Source: Polynucleobacter sp. IMCC 30228
GTDB lineage: Bacteria > Pseudomonadota > Gammaproteobacteria > Burkholderiales > Burkholderiaceae
Length of the DNA stretch: 64,000 nucleotides
Direction of reading: 5' to 3'
Assembly (NCBI RefSeq): GCF_021395205.1
Contig: NZ_JAJVCS010000001.1
Coordinates: forward strand, 62,001 to 126,000
The notes beneath the pieces were generated by a model. The model had not been told where the DNA came from and made no database searches. It saw nothing but the letters and a program-made list of their open reading frames with translations. Positions within the stretch are counted from its first letter, which is position 1, and each line of letters opens with the position of its first letter. Positions 48,717 to 58,759 of the stretch are shown piece after piece. Both the position numbers and the translations under genes were made by a program.

Positions 48717-50435
48717 GTCGCGTACAGCAATAATGTGTTCTTTAATCTTCGCTAGCGGAATCATTTGTGCTTCACTTTCCGTACGCCCCTGAAATTCAAC
48801 TTTTGCCTCTTTAAGGCCACGCTCTCCAACGACGACTCGAAATGGCACGCCAATTAATTCCCAATCGGCAAACATCGCACCTGGTCGTTCACCGCGATCA
48901 TCCAAAATGACATCAATCCCTGCAGCAAGTAAATCGGCATACAAAGTATCGGCTGCTACGCGCACCACTTCTGATCGATCGTAATTCATCGGGCAAATTA
49001 CCACTTCAAACGGAGCCATCGAGAGTGGCCAAATAATCCCGCGCTCATCATGACCCTGTTCTATTGCCGCGGCCAATAAACGCGTGACACCGATACCGTA
49101 ACATCCCATCTCCATCGGTTGTGCCTGACCTTGAGCATCAAGATAAAGGCACTTCATTGCTTCAGAATAGCGTGTTCCTAACATAAATACGTGACCTACT
49201 TCAATGCCACGACAAATATCAACCATCCCTTTACCGTCGGGTGAGGGATCACCCACTACCGCATTGCGTAAATCGAAGACGCTCGCGTGAGGTAGGTCGC
49301 GCCCCCAATTGACGCCTTTAAAATGGTACCCAGCATCATTTGCACCACAGACAAAATCAGTCATATTGGCAACAGTACGATCAACCACAATCGTGACTGG
49401 TAGTTTTAAGCCAAGGGGACCAATGTAGCCAGGTGGTGAGCCACAGGCAGCAAGTACTTCGGCCTCGGTAGCAAAACGGAATGCTTCTAAGCCCGACACC
49501 TTACTAGCCTTCACTTCGTTGAGCTCATGATCGCCACGCAGCAGCAGCATAAATAAATTGGGCGGACCTTCTGCCTGATCTGCAGCTAGCAATAAAGATT
49601 TCACCATTTGCGGTAGTGGCAAGCCTAAAAACTGCGCTACCTTATCGCACTGAGTTTGCTCTGGCGTCGCCACTTTCTCTAAGGCTACACTTGGCACTCC
49701 GCCCTGCGGAATTAACGCTAGCGACTCAGCTGCCTCTAAATTTGCGGCGTAAGCAGAATCGGGACAATAAACAATAGCGTCTTCCCCAGTATCAGCAATT
49801 ACATGAAACTCTTGGCTACCCGAACCGCCAATTGCGCCATTATCGGCCGTTACTGCGCGAAACTGTAAACCCATGCGCTTGAAGATACGAGTGTAGGCGT
49901 CAAACATCAATTGATAAGACTGCTTTAATCCAGCGGTATCGCGATCAAACGAGTAAGCATCTTTCATGGTGAACTCGCGTCCCCGCATAATGCCAAAGCG
50001 CGGGCGGCGTTCATCGCGAAATTTCGTTTGAATTTGATAGAAGTTAATTGGAAGTTGTTTGTAACTTTTAATTTCTGCGCGCGCTAAATCGGTAATGACC
50101 TCTTCAGAAGTGGGTTGAATAACAAAATCGCGTTGATGGCGATCTTGAATGCGCAAGAGCTCTGGGCCCATTTTTTCCCAGCGCCCAGTTTCTTGCCATA
50201 ATTCGGCAGGCTGCACCACAGGCATCAGTAATTCAATTGCGCCAGCCCGATTCATTTCCTCACGAATAATATTTTCGACTTTACGAATGATCCTTAATCC
50301 GCATGGCAAATAAGAATAAATACCAGCGCTTAGCTTGCGTATTAAGCCGGCCCGCACCATTAGTTGATGAGAAACCACTTCGGCGTCGGCGGGCGCCTCT
50401 TTCAGGGTAACGAGAAATGACTGAGATGCTTTCAT
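48693..50435 (-). CDS. proS: Prolyl-tRNA synthetase (bacterial type, with editing domain)
   Basis: 580 aa class II synthetase. Motif 1/2 regions [19 protein letters not shown] and [17 protein letters not shown], a YbaK-type editing insert around residues 230-390, and motif 3 [17 protein letters not shown]. The C-terminal LFLKQTT codons overlap ffh by 24 bp on the opposite strand. A tRNA-Pro gene lies 5 kb away. Confidence 0.97.
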   Translation of the reverse strand: MKASQSFLVTLKEAPADAEVVSHQLMVRAGLIRKLSAGIYSYLPCGLRIIRKVENIIREEMNRAGAIELLMPVVQPAELWQETGRWEKMGPELLRIQDRHQRDFVIQPTSEEVITDLARAEIKSYKQLPINFYQIQTKFRDERRPRFGIMRGREFTMKDAYSFDRDTAGLKQSYQLMFDAYTRIFKRMGLQFRAVTADNGAIGGSGSQEFHVIADTGEDAIVYCPDSAYAANLEAAESLALIPQGGVPSVALEKVATPEQTQCDKVAQFLGLPLPQMVKSLLLAADQAEGPPNLFMLLLRGDHELNEVKASKVSGLEAFRFATEAEVLAACGSPPGYIGPLGLKLPVTIVVDRTVANMTDFVCGANDAGYHFKGVNWGRDLPHASVFDLRNAVVGDPSPDGKGMVDICRGIEVGHVFMLGTRYSEAMKCLYLDAQGQAQPMEMGCYGIGVTRLLAAAIEQGHDERGIIWPLSMAPFEVVICPMNYDRSEVVRVAADTLYADLLAAGIDVILDDRGERPGAMFADWELIGVPFRVVVGERGLKEAKVEFQGRTESEAQMIPLAKIKEHIIAVRDLFLKQTT

Positions 50436-50483
50436 GTGTGGATATAATCAAATCATTGATTTTAAAGGATTCGGGGCACCATC

Positions 50484-51059
50484 ATGCTCGACCGTGAAGG
50501 GTATAGACCCAATGTCGGCATTGTCCTCCTTAACGGCCATAACGACGTTTTCTGGGGAAAACGCGTTGGGCAGCATTCGTGGCAGTTCCCGCAGGGCGGG
50601 ATTCAATATGGCGAGAGTCCTGAGCAAGCCATGTTCCGCGAATTGCACGAAGAGGTTGGCTTGCTGCCAGAACACGTCCAAATTATTGGGCGCACAAGGG
50701 ATTGGCTTCGCTACGAAGTGCCCGAGGCATTTTTGCGTCGCCAAAATGCCGCTCGACCGCATCGCACCGCCTACCGTGGTCAAAAACAAATCTGGTTTTT
50801 ACTGCGCTTAACTGGCTTGGACAGCGATATTCATCTGCGAGCTTCAGACCACCCTGAATTTGATGCTTGGCGTTGGCACCCCTACTGGATTGAATTAGCT
50901 ACGGTAATTGATTTCAAACGAGAAGTGTATCAACTCGCACTATCTGAGCTAGCGCGCTTTATTACGAGTGGGATGCGCATGCAAGATGCCAGTTGGGGTG
51001 CCCCCCTTGAAGCTCATTCACCCCCCAAGAAAGCAGCCGATCTTGACTCAACCAAATAA
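50484..51059 (+). CDS. rppH: RNA pyrophosphohydrolase RppH
   Basis: 191 aa Nudix hydrolase removing pyrophosphate from 5' ends of mRNA to start decay. [11 protein letters not shown] near the start and the Nudix box [20 protein letters not shown], with VGL, at residues 38-60. [11 protein letters not shown] and the [10 protein letters not shown] motif follow. Divergent from proS over 48 bp. The last ~30 residues are variable. Confidence 0.96.
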   Translation: MLDREGYRPNVGIVLLNGHNDVFWGKRVGQHSWQFPQGGIQYGESPEQAMFRELHEEVGLLPEHVQIIGRTRDWLRYEVPEAFLRRQNAARPHRTAYRGQKQIWFLLRLTGLDSDIHLRASDHPEFDAWRWHPYWIELATVIDFKREVYQLALSELARFITSGMRMQDASWGAPLEAHSPPKKAADLDSTK

Positions 51060-51060
51060 A

Positions 51061-51639
51061 TTGCCCCTAGGGCCACCGCTAGAGCGGCAACCGACAGGCT
51101 TGAGCTGGCCGCTTACCTTGCTTGTTGTCTGCCTGCTAAGTGCCTGTGCCGGCACCACACCGGATGCCTACGAAGATCCCTTTGCTCCCAAGATCTTTAA
51201 AGAAGATACCGTTGTGCCCCTACCTACTAAGCCGCCCAATACGGCGAATCTAATCCCTTTTCATGTATCTCAACACTCAGTTTTTAAATTTGCTATTGAT
51301 CCTGATTCAATTCGTATCGACCCTGATGGCGTAACCCGCTATGTGCTGGTCATTACGAGTCCAAGCGGTAGTCAACAAATTAATTTTGAAGGTATTCGCT
51401 GCGAAACTTTTCAGTTTGCTTTGTACGCCACTCTCAATACCAACTCAATTTGGCAAGCGAATCAACGTAAAACCTGGACCGATATTAAAAATAATGAGGC
51501 GAATCGATACCACGGCGCACTAGCGCAAGGCGCGTTTTGCAACAATAAATCACAAGTAAAAAATAAAGGTTTAATCCTCGATTCCTTACGGCCGAATAAA
51601 TTTACTGGTAAGCCCAATGCTGACGCACATCGTTTTTAA
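51061..51639 (+). CDS. CNP1-like family lipoprotein
   Basis: About 192 aa. A signal peptide ends LLSACAG, a lipobox. The body contains [40 protein letters not shown] and a Cys in [12 protein letters not shown], fitting the CNP1-like family known from Burkholderiales and Neisseriales; function unknown. The start is uncertain: there is no ATG before the signal peptide except in a GTG/ATG region inside rppH (50968, 50986), and TTG at 51043 or 51061 is possible. Its stop overlaps the convergent proB stop by 4 bp. Confidence 0.72.
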   Translation: MPLGPPLERQPTGLSWPLTLLVVCLLSACAGTTPDAYEDPFAPKIFKEDTVVPLPTKPPNTANLIPFHVSQHSVFKFAIDPDSIRIDPDGVTRYVLVITSPSGSQQINFEGIRCETFQFALYATLNTNSIWQANQRKTWTDIKNNEANRYHGALAQGAFCNNKSQVKNKGLILDSLRPNKFTGKPNADAHRF

Positions 51640-52424
51640 CCTGCGGCGGCCTTGATGAGGGTACCAATTGGCAAACCCGCGACGATCTGATTGAGTACTT
51701 GCGGTTCATGCCCAGAAGCAATCACAGTAGATGCACCCGTTTGTGCAGCCGTTTTGGCGGCTAAAATTTTGGTGAGCATGCCGCCCTTGCTAATGGCGCT
51801 ACCAACTCCGCCAGCCATTTTCTCAAGCAAGGGATCTCCGGCGCTAGCCTCTGTTACTAACGTTGCCGCCTGATCTTGGCGAGGATCGGCTGTAAATAAG
51901 CCACCCTGATCAGTGAGAATAATTAATAGATCAGCATGAATGAGATTAACTACCAAGGCAGCAAGATGATCGTTATCGCCAAATTTAATTTCATCGGTTA
52001 CTACCGTGTCATTTTCATTAATGACAGGTACTACTCCTAGGCCTAATAGAGTATCTAACGTTGCTTTCGCATTAGCTCGACGCTCGGGGTGATCAAGATC
52101 GGCATTAGTTAGTAAAACTTGTGCACTCTGCAAATTAAAATGGGCAAAACAACTTTCATACATTTGCACCAAACCCATTTGCCCAACAGCCGCAGCAGCT
52201 TGAAGCTGATGAATTGCAGTTGGGCGCTCATGCCAAGCTAGGCGTTGCATGCCCTCAGCAATTGCCCCAGAACTTACCATTAATAGTTGATGACCAGCCT
52301 GTAAAAGCACCGCAACTTGCTCAGCCCAGCGTTCAATTGCTGCTCGATCTAAACCATCACCATTATTAGTGACTAGGCTAGAGCCCACTTTTACTACGAT
52401 GCGTTTCATTGGCTGCGTTGTCAT
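51636..52424 (-). CDS. proB: Glutamate 5-kinase lacking the PUA domain
   Basis: 262 aa amino-acid kinase: [18 protein letters not shown] at the start, [13 protein letters not shown], the [18 protein letters not shown] substrate loop, and [20 protein letters not shown]. It phosphorylates glutamate, the first and feedback-controlled step of proline synthesis. The E. coli protein is ~367 aa with a C-terminal PUA domain, which is entirely absent here; the frame stops just after the kinase fold. Possibly a natural short form. 53 bp after obgE. Confidence 0.92.
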   Translation of the reverse strand: MTTQPMKRIVVKVGSSLVTNNGDGLDRAAIERWAEQVAVLLQAGHQLLMVSSGAIAEGMQRLAWHERPTAIHQLQAAAAVGQMGLVQMYESCFAHFNLQSAQVLLTNADLDHPERRANAKATLDTLLGLGVVPVINENDTVVTDEIKFGDNDHLAALVVNLIHADLLIILTDQGGLFTADPRQDQAATLVTEASAGDPLLEKMAGGVGSAISKGGMLTKILAAKTAAQTGASTVIASGHEPQVLNQIVAGLPIGTLIKAAAG

Positions 52425-52477
52425 GACAAGGTTCTCAACTCAATTTTAATCTACCTGAATGCTGCGCAGGCTTGACT

Positions 52478-53563
52478 TTAGGGCTTATCTAAATCGATAC
52501 TGCCTTGATAACGGGGATCGACAGCCTGTTCTTCTAATTTATCACGCTCTCGCCGTTTTGAATCGAGATAATCTTGCAAGGCATAGCATAGGCGATCGCA
52601 ACCCTCGCCTGTTAAAGCTGAAATTTCAAAAACTGGGCCTGACCACTTAAAGCGTTTAATAAAATCAGCGATGGTTTTTTTTCGCTCTGCCTCAGGAATC
52701 ATGTCGACTTTATTTAAAACTAGCCACCGTGGCTTTTCATACAAGGCTTCGTCGTATTTACGCAATTCGTTCACAATAGCTTTAGCATCAGCAACGTTAT
52801 CAACCGCTTCATCGAAAGGAGCAATATCGATTAAGTGCAATAAAACTCCAGTACGTTGTAGATGTCGCAAAAACCGGTGCCCTAACCCAGCACCTTCGGC
52901 AGCACCCTCAATTAATCCGGGAATATCGGCAATCACAAAACTACGCTCTTGCCCAACCCGCACTACCCCTAAATTGGGGTGTAAGGTTGTAAATGGATAG
53001 TCGGCTATTTTGGGTCGTGCATTGGATACGGCGGTTATCAGGGTTGATTTACCAGCATTAGGCATACCCAACAAACCGACATCAGCCAAGACCTTTAATT
53101 CCAGCTTTAATTTTTTACGATCACCTTCTTTGCCGTTGGTTTTTTGACGGGGAGCACGATTAGTACTACTTTTAAAATGTATATTTCCCCAACCGCCTAC
53201 TCCGCCTTCTGCTAAACAAAGACGCTCACCATGGGTCGTTAAATCAGCAATGGGCTCACCAGATTCAAAATCACTAATGATGGTGCCAACGGGCATTCTA
53301 AGTTCAATATCTTCGCCCGCACGACCGTAGCAATCTGCGCCACGCCCAGGCTCACCATTTTTAGCTAAATGGGTTTTAGCATAACGGTAATCGATGAGGG
53401 TATTAATATTGCGATCAGCAATCGCATACACACTGCCCCCTCGCCCACCATCTCCACCATCGGGGCCACCAAACTCAATGAATTTTTCACGCCGCATTGA
53501 GGCGCTACCTGCGCCACCGCTGCCAGCGATTACTTCAATTCGGGCTTCATCAATAAATTTCAT
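52478..53563 (-). CDS. obgE: Obg/CgtA-type ribosome-associated GTPase
   Basis: 361 aa. Glycine-rich Obg domain from [20 protein letters not shown], then the G domain with [11 protein letters not shown] near residue 166, [28 protein letters not shown], and ISALTGEG. Functions in 50S assembly and stress control. The N-terminus fixes the ATG at 53563, yet the 10 bp before it are the T-run of a terminator-like hairpin and there is no ribosome site at normal distance. Confidence 0.96.
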   Translation of the reverse strand: MKFIDEARIEVIAGSGGAGSASMRREKFIEFGGPDGGDGGRGGSVYAIADRNINTLIDYRYAKTHLAKNGEPGRGADCYGRAGEDIELRMPVGTIISDFESGEPIADLTTHGERLCLAEGGVGGWGNIHFKSSTNRAPRQKTNGKEGDRKKLKLELKVLADVGLLGMPNAGKSTLITAVSNARPKIADYPFTTLHPNLGVVRVGQERSFVIADIPGLIEGAAEGAGLGHRFLRHLQRTGVLLHLIDIAPFDEAVDNVADAKAIVNELRKYDEALYEKPRWLVLNKVDMIPEAERKKTIADFIKRFKWSGPVFEISALTGEGCDRLCYALQDYLDSKRRERDKLEEQAVDPRYQGSIDLDKP

Positions 53564-53567
53564 AAAT

Positions 53568-53595
53568 AAAAAAGGCCTCGCTAGCCGCGAGGCCT
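53568..53595 (-). terminator. Terminator-like hairpin ending at the obgE start codon
   Basis: Perfect 9-bp stem AGGCCTCGC/GCGAGGCCT (53573-53581 with 53587-53595), 5-nt loop, followed leftward by six T. It lies between rpmA and obgE, and its T-run ends five bases before the obgE ATG. It would end rplU-rpmA transcripts; the only GAGG upstream of obgE is inside the stem. Confidence 0.85.
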
Positions 53596-53686
53596 GCTTC
53601 TGAGGTTGGTGAATTTAGTTCAATTCGATTTAAACAAGCCATCGAATTGCCGTAAAACTGGTCTCAGCCAGGCGCCTAATAAAAAT

Positions 53687-53950
53687 TTAGGCGGTAGGTG
53701 GTAAAACCGATACTTGCGCTTTATTCAACGCACCCTTGACGCTAAATTGCACTTGTCCGTTAATCAATGCAAATAAGGTGTGATCTTTACCAATACCTAC
53801 ATTGACGCCAGGATGTACCTTGGTGCCTCGTTGGCGAATAATGATGCTACCCGCATTAATATGCTCGCCACCGAACACTTTTACGCCTAGGCGTTTCGAT
53901 TCTGAATCGCGACCGTTTCGTGTGGAACCGCCGCCTTTTTTCTGTGCCAT
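53687..53950 (-). CDS. rpmA: 50S ribosomal protein L27
   Basis: 87 aa. It begins [20 protein letters not shown] and has [19 protein letters not shown], the typical L27 start without a cleaved extension. The N-terminus reaches the peptidyl transferase centre. 33 bp after rplU, then a hairpin before obgE: the standard rplU-rpmA-obgE order. Confidence 0.98.
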   Translation of the reverse strand: MAQKKGGGSTRNGRDSESKRLGVKVFGGEHINAGSIIIRQRGTKVHPGVNVGIGKDHTLFALINGQVQFSVKGALNKAQVSVLPPTA

Positions 53951-53983
53951 TGTTCTTTCTCCTGCTTTACAACTTAAGCCTTA

Positions 53984-54295
53984 TTAGGCTTTGATTGTGT
54001 TAATCAGAATTTCAGTGAAATTCTGACGATGACCTTGGTGCTTTTGATAATGCTTGCGCCGACGCATCTTGAAGATTGTCACTTTGTCATGACGTCCTTG
54101 GGAGATGACCGTGGCCATCACAGCGGCACCATTAACCAGTGGATCACCCAATTTGAGTGAAGCACCTTCGCCTACGGCGAGAACTTGGTCAAGGGTAATT
54201 TCGCTGCCGATATCCGCTGGTATCTGTTCTATTTTCAATTTTTCACCTGCAGCAACTTTATACTGTTTGCCACCGGTTTTTATGACCGCGTACAT
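53984..54295 (-). CDS. rplU: 50S ribosomal protein L21
   Basis: 103 aa. [20 protein letters not shown] at the start and [17 protein letters not shown] near the end are diagnostic. First gene of the rplU-rpmA pair. Divergent from ispB; the promoter must lie in 54296-54380. Confidence 0.98.
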   Translation of the reverse strand: MYAVIKTGGKQYKVAAGEKLKIEQIPADIGSEITLDQVLAVGEGASLKLGDPLVNGAAVMATVISQGRHDKVTIFKMRRRKHYQKHQGHRQNFTEILINTIKA

Positions 54296-54380
54296 GGTAG
54301 AGACCTCAATTTAAGACAACTTTTAATCACTTTTGCGGCTAATCCACCAAGGATTAGCTAAGCCCATTATTATATCCTGC

Positions 54381-55385
54381 ATGATAAGCAGTGTCAAAAA
54401 CATCGATCTAGCCCCCATATTGGCCCCCATAGCCCCTGATTTAAAGGCTTTGGATGAGGTGATTAAGCGTCGTCTTGCTTCCGAAGTGGCCTTAATTGAT
54501 CAAATTTCCAGCTATATTATCCAAGCCGGCGGTAAGCGCATTCGGCCTACCTTGCTCTTACTTACCGCAAAAGCCTTAGCGCATGGTCAAGATACCCCCC
54601 ATACCCTTGAGATCGCCGCCGTAGTGGAGTTTATTCATACCGCCACCCTATTGCACGATGATGTTGTCGATGAATCAACCCTGCGCCGCGGTCGCGAAAC
54701 TGCCAATGCTGCTTTTGGTAATGCCGCTAGCGTGCTGGTGGGGGATTTTTTGTATTCACGCGCTTTCCAAATGATGGTGACACCAAATGATTTACGCATC
54801 ATGCAAATCCTCTCGGACGCTACTAATACGATTGCCGAAGGCGAGGTGTTACAGCTACTGAATATGAATGACCCCGAGGTCAGCGAGTCAAGCTATTTGC
54901 AAGTCATTCGCTATAAAACCGCAAAACTATTTGAGGCTTCGGCAGAGTTGGGTGCTTTATTAGCCCGTTCTTCAGAAATTGATCGAGAGTTAGCCGCCGC
55001 TTTTGGTCGGCATATTGGCACTGCCTTTCAACTCATGGATGACATGCTTGATTACACTGCCAATGCAGCACAAATGGGCAAAAATGCTGGCGATGATTTA
55101 CGTGAAGGCAAACCGACCTTGCCACTGATTTTTTTGTTAGAGAACGGTAGTCAAGACGAGCGTTTACTAGTGCGTGAAGCAATCACCCAAAACACTGATC
55201 TACCTGACGATGTTTTTAGTCAAATATTAAAAGCGGTGCAAGATTCAGGTGCACTGGAATATACCCACCAAGCGGCTGAGCGCGAAGCGAATTTAGCCTT
55301 GGCAACAATTCGTAATTTTCCTGACAATGAAGCAACTGCGGCCTTACGAGCCTTGTGTGCCTATTCACTAAATCGGCAAACCTAA
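54381..55385 (+). CDS. ispB: Polyprenyl diphosphate synthase (octaprenyl type)
   Basis: About 334 aa from the ATG at 54381; an open frame to 54333 extends into the promoter region. Two Asp-rich motifs, LLHDDVVDE and LMDDMLDYT, bind Mg-diphosphate, and GGKRIRPTLLLL is typical. Makes the ubiquinone side chain. IspB commonly lies divergent from rplU. Chain length is inferred from family, not from the sequence. Confidence 0.94.
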   Translation: MISSVKNIDLAPILAPIAPDLKALDEVIKRRLASEVALIDQISSYIIQAGGKRIRPTLLLLTAKALAHGQDTPHTLEIAAVVEFIHTATLLHDDVVDESTLRRGRETANAAFGNAASVLVGDFLYSRAFQMMVTPNDLRIMQILSDATNTIAEGEVLQLLNMNDPEVSESSYLQVIRYKTAKLFEASAELGALLARSSEIDRELAAAFGRHIGTAFQLMDDMLDYTANAAQMGKNAGDDLREGKPTLPLIFLLENGSQDERLLVREAITQNTDLPDDVFSQILKAVQDSGALEYTHQAAEREANLALATIRNFPDNEATAALRALCAYSLNRQT

Positions 55386-55414
55386 GCTGCCGCGCTAAAA
55401 TACCTTCAGCAACA

Positions 55415-55491
55415 CGGAATGTAGCGCAGCCTGGTAGCGCACCTCGTTCGGGACGAGGGGGTCGGAGGTTCGAATCCTCTCATTCCGACCA
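55415..55491 (+). tRNA. tRNA-Pro (anticodon CGG)
   Basis: 77 nt including an encoded CCA. Acceptor stem CGGAATG pairs with CATTCCG. D-arm GCGCAGCCTGGTAGCGC, anticodon stem CCTCG/CGAGG around loop TTCGGGA (anticodon CGG, reading CCG), and T-arm GGAGGTTCGAATCCTC. The unusual C1 and discriminator A73 fit proline tRNA. 29 bp before the FAH gene. Confidence 0.97.
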
Positions 55492-55520
55492 CTTAATTCT
55501 TATGAGAATAAATTGATAAT

Positions 55521-56288
55521 ATGGCTCAATGGCTTCGTTTTAATCATCACAGCAAGGCCTACTTTGGCCAATTAAATCAAGCCCAAATTTCGGTGTATGA
55601 AGGCAATCTTTTTGATCGCCCTCAGGCCACAGGCGAATCTTTTGCGCTTGCAGAAGTTGAGCTTGATATACCTTGTGTGCCCTCAAAAATGGTGGCTTTA
55701 GTTGATAATTTTTATGCTTTGGTTGAAAAATTAGCCCATGCTGTGCCAGCTGAGCCGCTCTATTTTCTCAAAGGCAATAACTCATTTCTTGCTGCCGGTA
55801 AAACTATTTGCCTACCAAAATCTTATAGCGGTAAAGTAGTTTATGAAGGTGAACTTGGAATTGTGATTGGTAAAAAATCACAAGACTTAACTGAAACTGA
55901 AGCCTTAGAAGCTATTTTTGGCTATACCTGCATCAATGATGTAACCGCAATTGAAATTTTACAAAAAGACCCTGGCTTTGCCCAGTGGACGCGCGCTAAA
56001 AGCTTCGATACCTTTGGGGTGTTTGGGCCTTACATCACGACTGATATAGATCCGCTGAGCTTGCGTATTCAAACCATTTTGAATGATCAAGAACGGCAAA
56101 ACTATCCCGTGGCAGATATGATTTTCCCGCCAGCAAAACTCGTTAGCTTGCTATCCCAACAGATGACGCTTGAAGCCGGCGATGTCATTGCCTGCGGTAC
56201 TTCAATCGGGGTAGGCAGTATGAAACCAGACAGCACAGTTAGCATTGTGATTGAGGGCCTTGGCACCCTCACCAACCAGTTTGCCTAG
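55521..56288 (+). CDS. Fumarylacetoacetate hydrolase family protein
   Basis: 255 aa. Metal ligands are visible in VVYEGELGIVIGKKS, the GYTCINDVTAIEI region with a late WTRAKSFDTFGVFGPYI, and GDVIACGTSIGVGSM. The family includes acylpyruvate hydrolases and oxaloacetate decarboxylases; no substrate can be set. Its start follows the tRNA by 29 bp. Confidence 0.88.
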   Translation: MAQWLRFNHHSKAYFGQLNQAQISVYEGNLFDRPQATGESFALAEVELDIPCVPSKMVALVDNFYALVEKLAHAVPAEPLYFLKGNNSFLAAGKTICLPKSYSGKVVYEGELGIVIGKKSQDLTETEALEAIFGYTCINDVTAIEILQKDPGFAQWTRAKSFDTFGVFGPYITTDIDPLSLRIQTILNDQERQNYPVADMIFPPAKLVSLLSQQMTLEAGDVIACGTSIGVGSMKPDSTVSIVIEGLGTLTNQFA

Positions 56289-56351
56289 TTGTGACTGAAG
56301 CTGCCTTGCTATCGAAGCAGCGTCACTAGAATTCTGTCGGGTGCCTTTGTA
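56289..56351. other. Interrupted hairpin between convergent FAH-family and panE genes
   Basis: GTGAC (56291-56295) and GCTGC (56300-56304) pair with GCAGC (56317-56321) and GTCAC (56322-56326), with a 4-nt bulge on one side. No T-run follows, so terminator function is doubtful. Confidence 0.35.
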
Positions 56352-57371
56352 TTAATACCCAGTTGCAAAAGGTAAAGCTAAGCTTGCCTTGGCATGTTGC
56401 ACATTGACATCTAAAAACTTGGTTAAAGCATAAACACTGCTCAAACAGGGTGTAGGTATTTGCACAATTTGACCTAGTTCAATTACCGATCCTAATAAGG
56501 CATCAATTTCCAGCGCTCGTCCTGCTTCTAAATCTTGCAACATAGAGGTTTTATGTTGACCCACTTTTTCGGCGCCGGCAATACGACGATCGATATCTAC
56601 CCGAAATGTTACGCCCAATTTTTCCCCAATGAGCTGAGCTTCCATCATCATGTTTCGGGCTAGCTCGCGGGTGAGAGGGTACTGACAAATTCCTTCCAGA
56701 TGACCATGGGTCAACGCACTAATGGGATTGAAAGTCATATTTCCCCAAAGCTTAAGCCAGATTTCGGCACGAATATCATCCAAAATAGGTGACTTGAAGC
56801 CCGCTTCAGCCATTAAGTTAGTAATCTGTTGAATTCGCTCTGACTTGCTGCCATCAAGCTCACCCATGGGAAAGCGGGTTCCCTCAACGTGACGGATGAC
56901 CCCGGGGGCTTGAGTTACGGTTGCCGGATAAACGACGCAACCAATAATGTTGGCTGGATTGATGGCCCGCATAATGGCTGCGCCTGGATCAACTGTCTCA
57001 ACCGAATGATTTTCATATGGCCCAGCAAGCTTCTGAAAATACCACCATGGAATGCCATTTTGCATGGGGATTAAAATTGTCTCGGGGCCAATGATGTTGA
57101 CTAAATCGCCTACTAGCGGCTCTACTTGATGCGCCTTTACTGCCAAAATTACCAAGTCGGGCTTACCTGCTTCAGTCAACTTTTCTACCGCCCGTACTTC
57201 AGCGTGTAATGGCTCTGGCAGATCTTCCATAATGAGGGCCAAGCCACGCTCTTGAATTGCGCGCAAGGTTGCACCACGGGCGACCACCGTTACCTCATTA
57301 CCGGCTCGGGCTAACATCACTGCTAAATACCCGCCAATTGCACCACCCCCGCCCACTATACAAATCTTCAT
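56352..57371 (-). CDS. panE: 2-dehydropantoate 2-reductase family (PanE/ApbA)
   Basis: 339 aa. NADPH loop CIVGGGGAIGGYLAVML at the start, ILAVKAHQVE near 77, a MQNGIPWWYF segment and the catalytic Lys region IWLKLWGNMTFNPISALT. Reduces ketopantoate in CoA synthesis; the family also includes other ketoacid reductases. On the same strand as the phototrophy operon but 60 bp downstream of ndh. Confidence 0.86.
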   Translation of the reverse strand: MKICIVGGGGAIGGYLAVMLARAGNEVTVVARGATLRAIQERGLALIMEDLPEPLHAEVRAVEKLTEAGKPDLVILAVKAHQVEPLVGDLVNIIGPETILIPMQNGIPWWYFQKLAGPYENHSVETVDPGAAIMRAINPANIIGCVVYPATVTQAPGVIRHVEGTRFPMGELDGSKSERIQQITNLMAEAGFKSPILDDIRAEIWLKLWGNMTFNPISALTHGHLEGICQYPLTRELARNMMMEAQLIGEKLGVTFRVDIDRRIAGAEKVGQHKTSMLQDLEAGRALEIDALLGSVIELGQIVQIPTPCLSSVYALTKFLDVNVQHAKASLALPFATGY

Positions 57372-57431
57372 TTCATTCTCTTCCGTCTTGACTGTAATCT
57401 GCCTTCACTCCAATCAACCCATAGCAGATAA

Positions 57432-58748
57432 TTAATGTAACTTCACATGAGGCTCGGTGCGCCGCGTGATGAGCCGCGCTAGAGTATCTAAGGTTGTCTT
57501 TACCCAACCGTGCAATGCCAATTCATGTAATTTATACAACGATAAATACATCATTTTAGCAAATAATCCTTCGATCATGATGGAGCCGCCTATTAACCCA
57601 CCCATCATATTACCTACCGTACTAAATTTACCAAGCGATACCAAGGAGCCAAAATCTCGGTAATAGTAGGGCTTCAGTTCCTGGCCAACCAAACACCGTT
57701 GAATTTGTTGATATAAATGATTTGCCTGCTGGTGTGCGGCTTGTGCGCGCGGCGGCACAACACCTCCCTTGCCACCATGCGATTCTGGCCATGGACAAGC
57801 AGCGCAATCGCCCATAGCAAAAATACGAGGATCACGAGTGGTCTGGAGAGTTTGTAATACTTGTAACTGATTAAGGCGATTGGTTTCCAGCCCATTCATG
57901 TCTTTTAAAAACTCAGGTGCTTTCACTCCCGCGGCCCAAACCACTAATTCGGCCGGCAAAATTTGTCCATTTTCAAACTGTACGCCATCGGGTAAAACAG
58001 CGGCCACCTTCGAATTGACATACACATCAACGCCAAGGTTTTTTAACAAAACTTCGGTGGCTAGTGATAAGCGCACGGGTAAGGCGGGCAAAATTCGATC
58101 GGCAGCCTCAATCACATTAATCTGTAAATCTTTATTTGGATCGACTCGATCTAAGCCGTAAGCTACGACTTCGCGCGTGGTGCGATAGAGTTCTGCGGCC
58201 AATTCAACGCCAGTTGCACCAGCGCCAATAATGGCAACATGAAGTTGGCCCGCTTTCAACGGTGTCTTTTGCGCTTGCGCCCGAATACAGTCATTTAACA
58301 TGCGCGTATGAAAACGCTCAGCATCCAATGGTGATTCAAGTCTGAGGGCATATTCAGCGACCCCTGGAGTGCCAAAGTCATTCGTTAGGCTACCAACTGC
58401 AAGTACCAAAATATCGTAGCGCAATTTACGCGCTCCCATCACTTCATGGCCGCCTTCATCTAAGTATGGGTTGAGGAAAATGAGTTGTTGGGCGCGGTCA
58501 AGGCCAGTCATTTCCCCAATTCGATACTCAAAATGATGCCAATGGGCTTGCGCCATATAGTCAACTTCATGCTGGCCTAAATCCATACTACCGGCAGCAA
58601 TCTCATGCAGTTTTGGCTTCCAAATATGGGTACGGTTCTTATCTACCAGAATGATCCGCGCTTTGCCTTTGCGGCCTAGAGTATTACCAAGACGAGTAGC
58701 TAACTCAAGGCCGCCAGCACCACCGCCCACAATCACAATCTGCTTCAC
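57432..58748 (-). CDS. ndh: Type II NADH dehydrogenase (NDH-2)
   Basis: 438 aa flavoprotein. FAD loop VIVGGGAGGLELATRLG at the start, HIWKPKLHEIAAGSMD, a second nucleotide loop VAIIGAGATGVELAAEL near residue 170, and FAMGDCAACPW. Amphipathic C-terminal helices around MMYLSLYKLHELALHGWVKT attach it to the membrane. It oxidises NADH and reduces quinone without pumping protons. It starts 11 bp after the tspO stop, so it may be the last gene of the phototrophy transcript. Confidence 0.92.
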   Translation of the reverse strand: MKQIVIVGGGAGGLELATRLGNTLGRKGKARIILVDKNRTHIWKPKLHEIAAGSMDLGQHEVDYMAQAHWHHFEYRIGEMTGLDRAQQLIFLNPYLDEGGHEVMGARKLRYDILVLAVGSLTNDFGTPGVAEYALRLESPLDAERFHTRMLNDCIRAQAQKTPLKAGQLHVAIIGAGATGVELAAELYRTTREVVAYGLDRVDPNKDLQINVIEAADRILPALPVRLSLATEVLLKNLGVDVYVNSKVAAVLPDGVQFENGQILPAELVVWAAGVKAPEFLKDMNGLETNRLNQLQVLQTLQTTRDPRIFAMGDCAACPWPESHGGKGGVVPPRAQAAHQQANHLYQQIQRCLVGQELKPYYYRDFGSLVSLGKFSTVGNMMGGLIGGSIMIEGLFAKMMYLSLYKLHELALHGWVKTTLDTLARLITRRTEPHVKLH

Positions 58749-58759
58749 TAAATGCTCAA

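Noticed and set aside
55415..55491. tRNA-Pro as an integration site for a genomic island
   Set aside because: No integrase, direct repeat of the tRNA 3' end or mobility gene was seen nearby; flanking genes are ordinary.
56291..56326. Hairpin between the FAH-family and panE genes as a bidirectional terminator
   Set aside because: The stem is interrupted by a 4-nt bulge and no T-run follows in either direction; kept only as a low-confidence structure.
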